A model generated the notes under the pieces. It made no database searches and was not told where the DNA came from. It saw only the letters and a list, made by a program, of their open reading frames with translations. From Phycisphaerales bacterium (GTDB taxonomy: Bacteria > Planctomycetota > Phycisphaerae > Phycisphaerales > UBA1924), in NCBI GenBank assembly GCA_028279375.1, contig JANQNW010000010.1:248001-312000 (forward strand): a stretch of 64,000 bases of DNA, written 5' to 3'. Positions within the stretch are counted from its first letter, which is position 1. Each line of letters starts with the position of its first letter. Position numbers and translations under genes: made by a program. This document shows positions 61,359 through 64,000 of the stretch, piece after piece.

Positions 61359-62261
61359 ATGCATCATCGCCCCACGCTGACATCATCCGTTCTGATGACC
61401 TTCGGCTGCGCTCTTTTCGCCAGTCAGATGGCGGCCGCCGACACGCTCTACAGCGTGAACACCGGCACGGACCAGCTTGTGTCCATCGATACGAACTCGG
61501 GCGCAGTGACTGTCGTCGCGGATCTTTCCGTCGATGTGCATGACTGCGACATGGCGATGCACGGCAACACCGTGTTCATCTTCAACTCGAAGTTCAATGC
61601 GCGCTCCCGCCTGTATGCGGTCGATCACCGCACCGGCGAGGTTCTCTCGAATGAGCGCGTCCACGGGCGCGGCGACGGCCTCGCCAGCGCCGGTCAGTAC
61701 ATGGCGATCAGTCTCGACTTCGACGCCAACGGCTCGTCCGAGATCATGCGATTGATCGATCAGGATGGGCGGTATCACGCGATTCTCGACTTTACGCCTT
61801 ACGGCGCGGATTTCGACGGCATGGCGTGCGATCCCGATGGGAATCTCTACACAGTGGACGTCGCGGGTTCCGGATTCACGTCTCACTCGCCGACGCTCGA
61901 GCCCATGTCGTATCCGCGCATCGGAAACTCCAGTGGAGGCACCGTCAATGACGTCGCGTTCTCCAATGGCGTCCTCTGGGGTATGGACAATCTCAACGGC
62001 AAGCTGCTTCGCATCGATCCGGCAAGCGGTCGCGTCGTTGGATCCGTCTCGCTAAATCCGCCGATGCAGCTACTCGGCCTTGCCGAAGCGCCTTCGTGCA
62101 ATGGCGATCTGACTGGCGACGGAGTCATCGATGCGGCGGATCTGTCTGAGTTGCTTTCGCTCTGGGGCGAGAATGACATGGGCGCAGACATGAACGGCGA
62201 CGGCATCGTGAATGCGCCCGACATCGCCGTCGTGATCTCGCTGTGGGGTCCCTGCCCGTAA
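61359..62261 (+). CDS. Secreted beta-propeller-like protein with dockerin-like C-terminus
   Basis: The 300-residue protein has a signal peptide ending MAAAD. About 200 residues follow in repeating short strands, each with a pattern like TLYSVNTGTDQLVSIDTNSGAV or LLRIDPASGRVVGSV, consistent with a beta-propeller. The tail carries two calcium-binding repeats, GDLTGDGVIDAADLSELLSLWG and ADMNGDGIVNAPDIAVVISLWG, preceded by a Cys (SCN) and closed by GPCP. This repeats the pattern of the genes at 40494 and 41860. Its function is unknown; likely it is displayed or retained through the terminal module. Confidence 0.78.
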   Translation: MHHRPTLTSSVLMTFGCALFASQMAAADTLYSVNTGTDQLVSIDTNSGAVTVVADLSVDVHDCDMAMHGNTVFIFNSKFNARSRLYAVDHRTGEVLSNERVHGRGDGLASAGQYMAISLDFDANGSSEIMRLIDQDGRYHAILDFTPYGADFDGMACDPDGNLYTVDVAGSGFTSHSPTLEPMSYPRIGNSSGGTVNDVAFSNGVLWGMDNLNGKLLRIDPASGRVVGSVSLNPPMQLLGLAEAPSCNGDLTGDGVIDAADLSELLSLWGENDMGADMNGDGIVNAPDIAVVISLWGPCP

Positions 62262-62298
62262 GAGCGCCGTTCGACACGGGTGCGCGAACAAAGTTGAT

Positions 62299-62925
62299 TC
62301 AGGATTCCAGCGCGTGCCTGCCCCAGGGCAGGTCGAAGCGATCGCGCGTCGTGCAGTAGGTCAGCCCGGCCATGCGTCCGACGGCGTCGAGGCGCTGCGG
62401 GTCGATGCGACAGGCGTCGTCGATGATGTCGTCAGCCGCATGCACGCTGACGACCTGGCCGATGACGATGTTCCCGCCGCTCGGTGCGCCGGGCGCCAGC
62501 CGGATGATCTGCATCAGGCGGCACTCATAGCTGAGCAGCGCCTCGCTCACGCGCGGAGGCGACACAACTGCCGAGGGCGACGGCGTCAGGCCGGCGAGGT
62601 CAAACTCGCTGTCGCCATAGGCGAGATCCTCGGCGCATGCCGCCATCGCGCGGCCGATTCGTTTGGAGACGACGTTCACAACGAACTCCTTCGTGGCGTC
62701 GATATTGCGCAGCGTGTCCTTCTCGCCGCCGTCGTTGCGATTCGCCGGGCAGAAGAGGAGCGACATGGGCTCACTGGCGACGCCGGCGAAGAACGAAAAG
62801 GGCGCCAGGTTGAGCGCGCCATTGGCTGCGTGCGTGGATACAAATGCGATCGGGCGGGGGACGACGCCGCCGATGAGCAGCTTGTATCGCTCTGAGACTT
62901 CAAGTTGGGCCGGATCGATCTGCAT
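62299..62925 (-). CDS. Flavin reductase-like (NTAB/DIM6 family) protein
   Basis: The 208-residue protein belongs to the FMN-binding flavin reductase-like group. The core RYKLLIGGVVPRPIAFVSTHAANGALNLAPFSFF with SEPMSLLFCPANR matches the family's FMN site. Such proteins give reduced flavin to monooxygenases or bind flavin in other roles; no partner monooxygenase adjoins it, though one is encoded at 31977. The start at 62925 is favoured because the frame upstream overlaps the divergent promoter region. It lies 44 bases from a divergent threonine dehydratase-like gene. Confidence 0.87.
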   Translation of the reverse strand: MQIDPAQLEVSERYKLLIGGVVPRPIAFVSTHAANGALNLAPFSFFAGVASEPMSLLFCPANRNDGGEKDTLRNIDATKEFVVNVVSKRIGRAMAACAEDLAYGDSEFDLAGLTPSPSAVVSPPRVSEALLSYECRLMQIIRLAPGAPSGGNIVIGQVVSVHAADDIIDDACRIDPQRLDAVGRMAGLTYCTTRDRFDLPWGRHALES

Positions 62926-62969
62926 GTGGCCAGTGTAGTCCTCGCCCCCGAAGGGAATACACTTGGGGC

Positions 62970-63974
62970 GTGAAGACCTACACCGACTCACTGTGCGTGA
63001 CATTCGCCGATGTCGAGTCGGCGGCGAAGCAGATCGAGGGCGTCGCCCATCGCACGCCGTCGCGGACGTCGCGCACCTTTGATGAGTTGACCGGCTGCAC
63101 CGCGTACTTCAAGTGCGAGAACTTTCAGCGCATTGGCGCGTTCAAGTTTCGCGGCGCGTACAACGCGCTTTCCCGCCTGCGTGAGGAGCAGCGGGCGCGC
63201 GGTGTGCTGACGTTCTCTTCAGGGAACCACGCGCAGGCGATCGCGCTTGCCGGCAAGCTGCTGGGGATTCAGACGACGATCGTGATGCCATCGACAGCGC
63301 CGCGCGTGAAACTGGCGGCGACGCGCGGGTATGGCGCGGAGGTCATCGAGTACGAGATCTCGGAGATCGCGCGCGAGGAACTTGGGGCGAAGCTGGCGGC
63401 GGAGCGCGGGCTGACCGTGATTCCACCCTTTGATCATCCGCACATCATCGCCGGGCAGGGAACGGCGGTGAAGGAGCTCATTGAGGACGTAGGGCCCCTC
63501 GACTTGCTGGTCGTGCCGACGGGCGGGGCCGGTCTGCTCGCTGGCAGCGCTCTCGCCGCAAAGGCGATGTGCCCGGCGTGCGAGGTCGTCGGCGTCGAGC
63601 CGGAGGCGGGCGACGACCTATGCCAGTCATTCGCCGAGGGCCGGATCGTGACGATCGACGTGCCCGACACAATCGCCGACGGCGCGCGCACGCCGCGGAC
63701 GGGCGACCACAATTGGGAGATCCTGCAGGCGCTGGTTGATCGGATGATCACGGCGCCGGATGAAGCGCTCGTGCGCTTGATGAAATTCTTCGCCGAGCGC
63801 ATGAAGATGATCGTGGAGCCGACGGGCTGTCTGGGCGCCGCGGCCGTGCGCGACGGCGCGTTGGATGTCGAGGGGAAGCGCGTCGGCATCGTGCTGACCG
63901 GGGGAAACGTCGATCTGATGCGCATGTTCGAGCTGATCTCGGCGCAGGAGAGCGCCCTGGAAGCGGCGTCGTGA
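62970..63974 (+). CDS. Threonine/serine dehydratase-like PLP enzyme
   Basis: The 334-residue protein has the fold of threonine dehydratase, serine racemase and threo-3-hydroxyaspartate dehydratase. The cofactor lysine is Lys59 in GAFKFRGAYNAL, SSGNHAQAIA is the substrate loop and PTGGAGLLAGSAL the phosphate site. It has no C-terminal ACT-like domain, so it is not the regulated biosynthetic IlvA form. The catabolic TdcB type or serine racemase is more likely, and the substrate is uncertain. The start is a GTG at 62970. The gene ends 26 bases before the window edge. Confidence 0.88.
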   Translation: MKTYTDSLCVTFADVESAAKQIEGVAHRTPSRTSRTFDELTGCTAYFKCENFQRIGAFKFRGAYNALSRLREEQRARGVLTFSSGNHAQAIALAGKLLGIQTTIVMPSTAPRVKLAATRGYGAEVIEYEISEIAREELGAKLAAERGLTVIPPFDHPHIIAGQGTAVKELIEDVGPLDLLVVPTGGAGLLAGSALAAKAMCPACEVVGVEPEAGDDLCQSFAEGRIVTIDVPDTIADGARTPRTGDHNWEILQALVDRMITAPDEALVRLMKFFAERMKMIVEPTGCLGAAAVRDGALDVEGKRVGIVLTGGNVDLMRMFELISAQESALEAAS

Positions 63975-64000
63975 GTGCGGCTGCGTCGGCTATTTCACTG

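Overview
The window is GC-rich chromosomal DNA from a bacterium that looks like a planctomycete, most likely of the Phycisphaerae type. The pointers are three secreted proteins ending in Cys-bracketed dockerin-like repeats, an ECF sigma factor divergent from a membrane Ser/Thr kinase, a secreted sulfatase and a secreted DUF2092-like/thioredoxin protein. Assignment to a genus is not possible from the sequence alone. Nearly everything reads as intact core metabolism. I see no insertion sequence, prophage, CRISPR array or rRNA. One tRNA is present, an initiator tRNA-Met at 38679-38752.

Region 1 to 5050 holds the end of a sulfotransferase-like gene and an aminotransferase-fold protein (together resembling a split form of a plant fusion protein), a voltage-gated potassium channel, a lipoprotein hydrolase, a membrane protein and a secreted nuclease.

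Region 5051 to 19602 is the centrepiece, a sulfur amino acid island read outwards from one intergenic region. Leftward runs metB, a compact aspartate kinase-homoserine dehydrogenase and asd, preceded by a SAM-I-clan riboswitch and a hairpin over the metB ribosome binding site. Rightward runs an eight-gene operon joined mostly by 4-5 base stop/start overlaps: APS reductase, sulfite reductase, hemA, a cbiX-hemC fusion, a cobA-hemD fusion, hemB, hemL and cysK. It couples sulfate reduction and cysteine synthesis to manufacture of siroheme, the cofactor of sulfite reductase. Its leader encodes a tiny peptide starting Met-Cys-Cys-Cys, followed by mutually exclusive protector, antiterminator and terminator hairpins. 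This looks like a cysteine-sensing attenuator and is the most interesting system in the window.

Region 19654 to 35745 carries an outer-membrane-like protein, a sulfatase, a secreted thioredoxin, a bactofilin-like protein, the NrfHA ammonifying nitrite reductase, several membrane proteins, two tandem DUF4136 lipoproteins, an XRE regulator with a membrane partner, a flavin monooxygenase, cardiolipin synthase, Dps and a small Cys-rich protein.

Region 35797 to 63974 carries ppc, tRNA-fMet, photolyase, the dockerin proteins, the sigma factor and kinase, serS, a 478-base gene-free stretch with a strong terminator (possible ncRNA), an isoprenoid/NAD kinase operon (polyprenyl synthase, dxs, nadK), an ExbB/TolQ-type channel, a PTS IIA protein, rsmB, a MacB-type permease, a SurA/PpiD-like chaperone, rpsD, purF, a flavin reductase-like protein and a threonine dehydratase-like enzyme.
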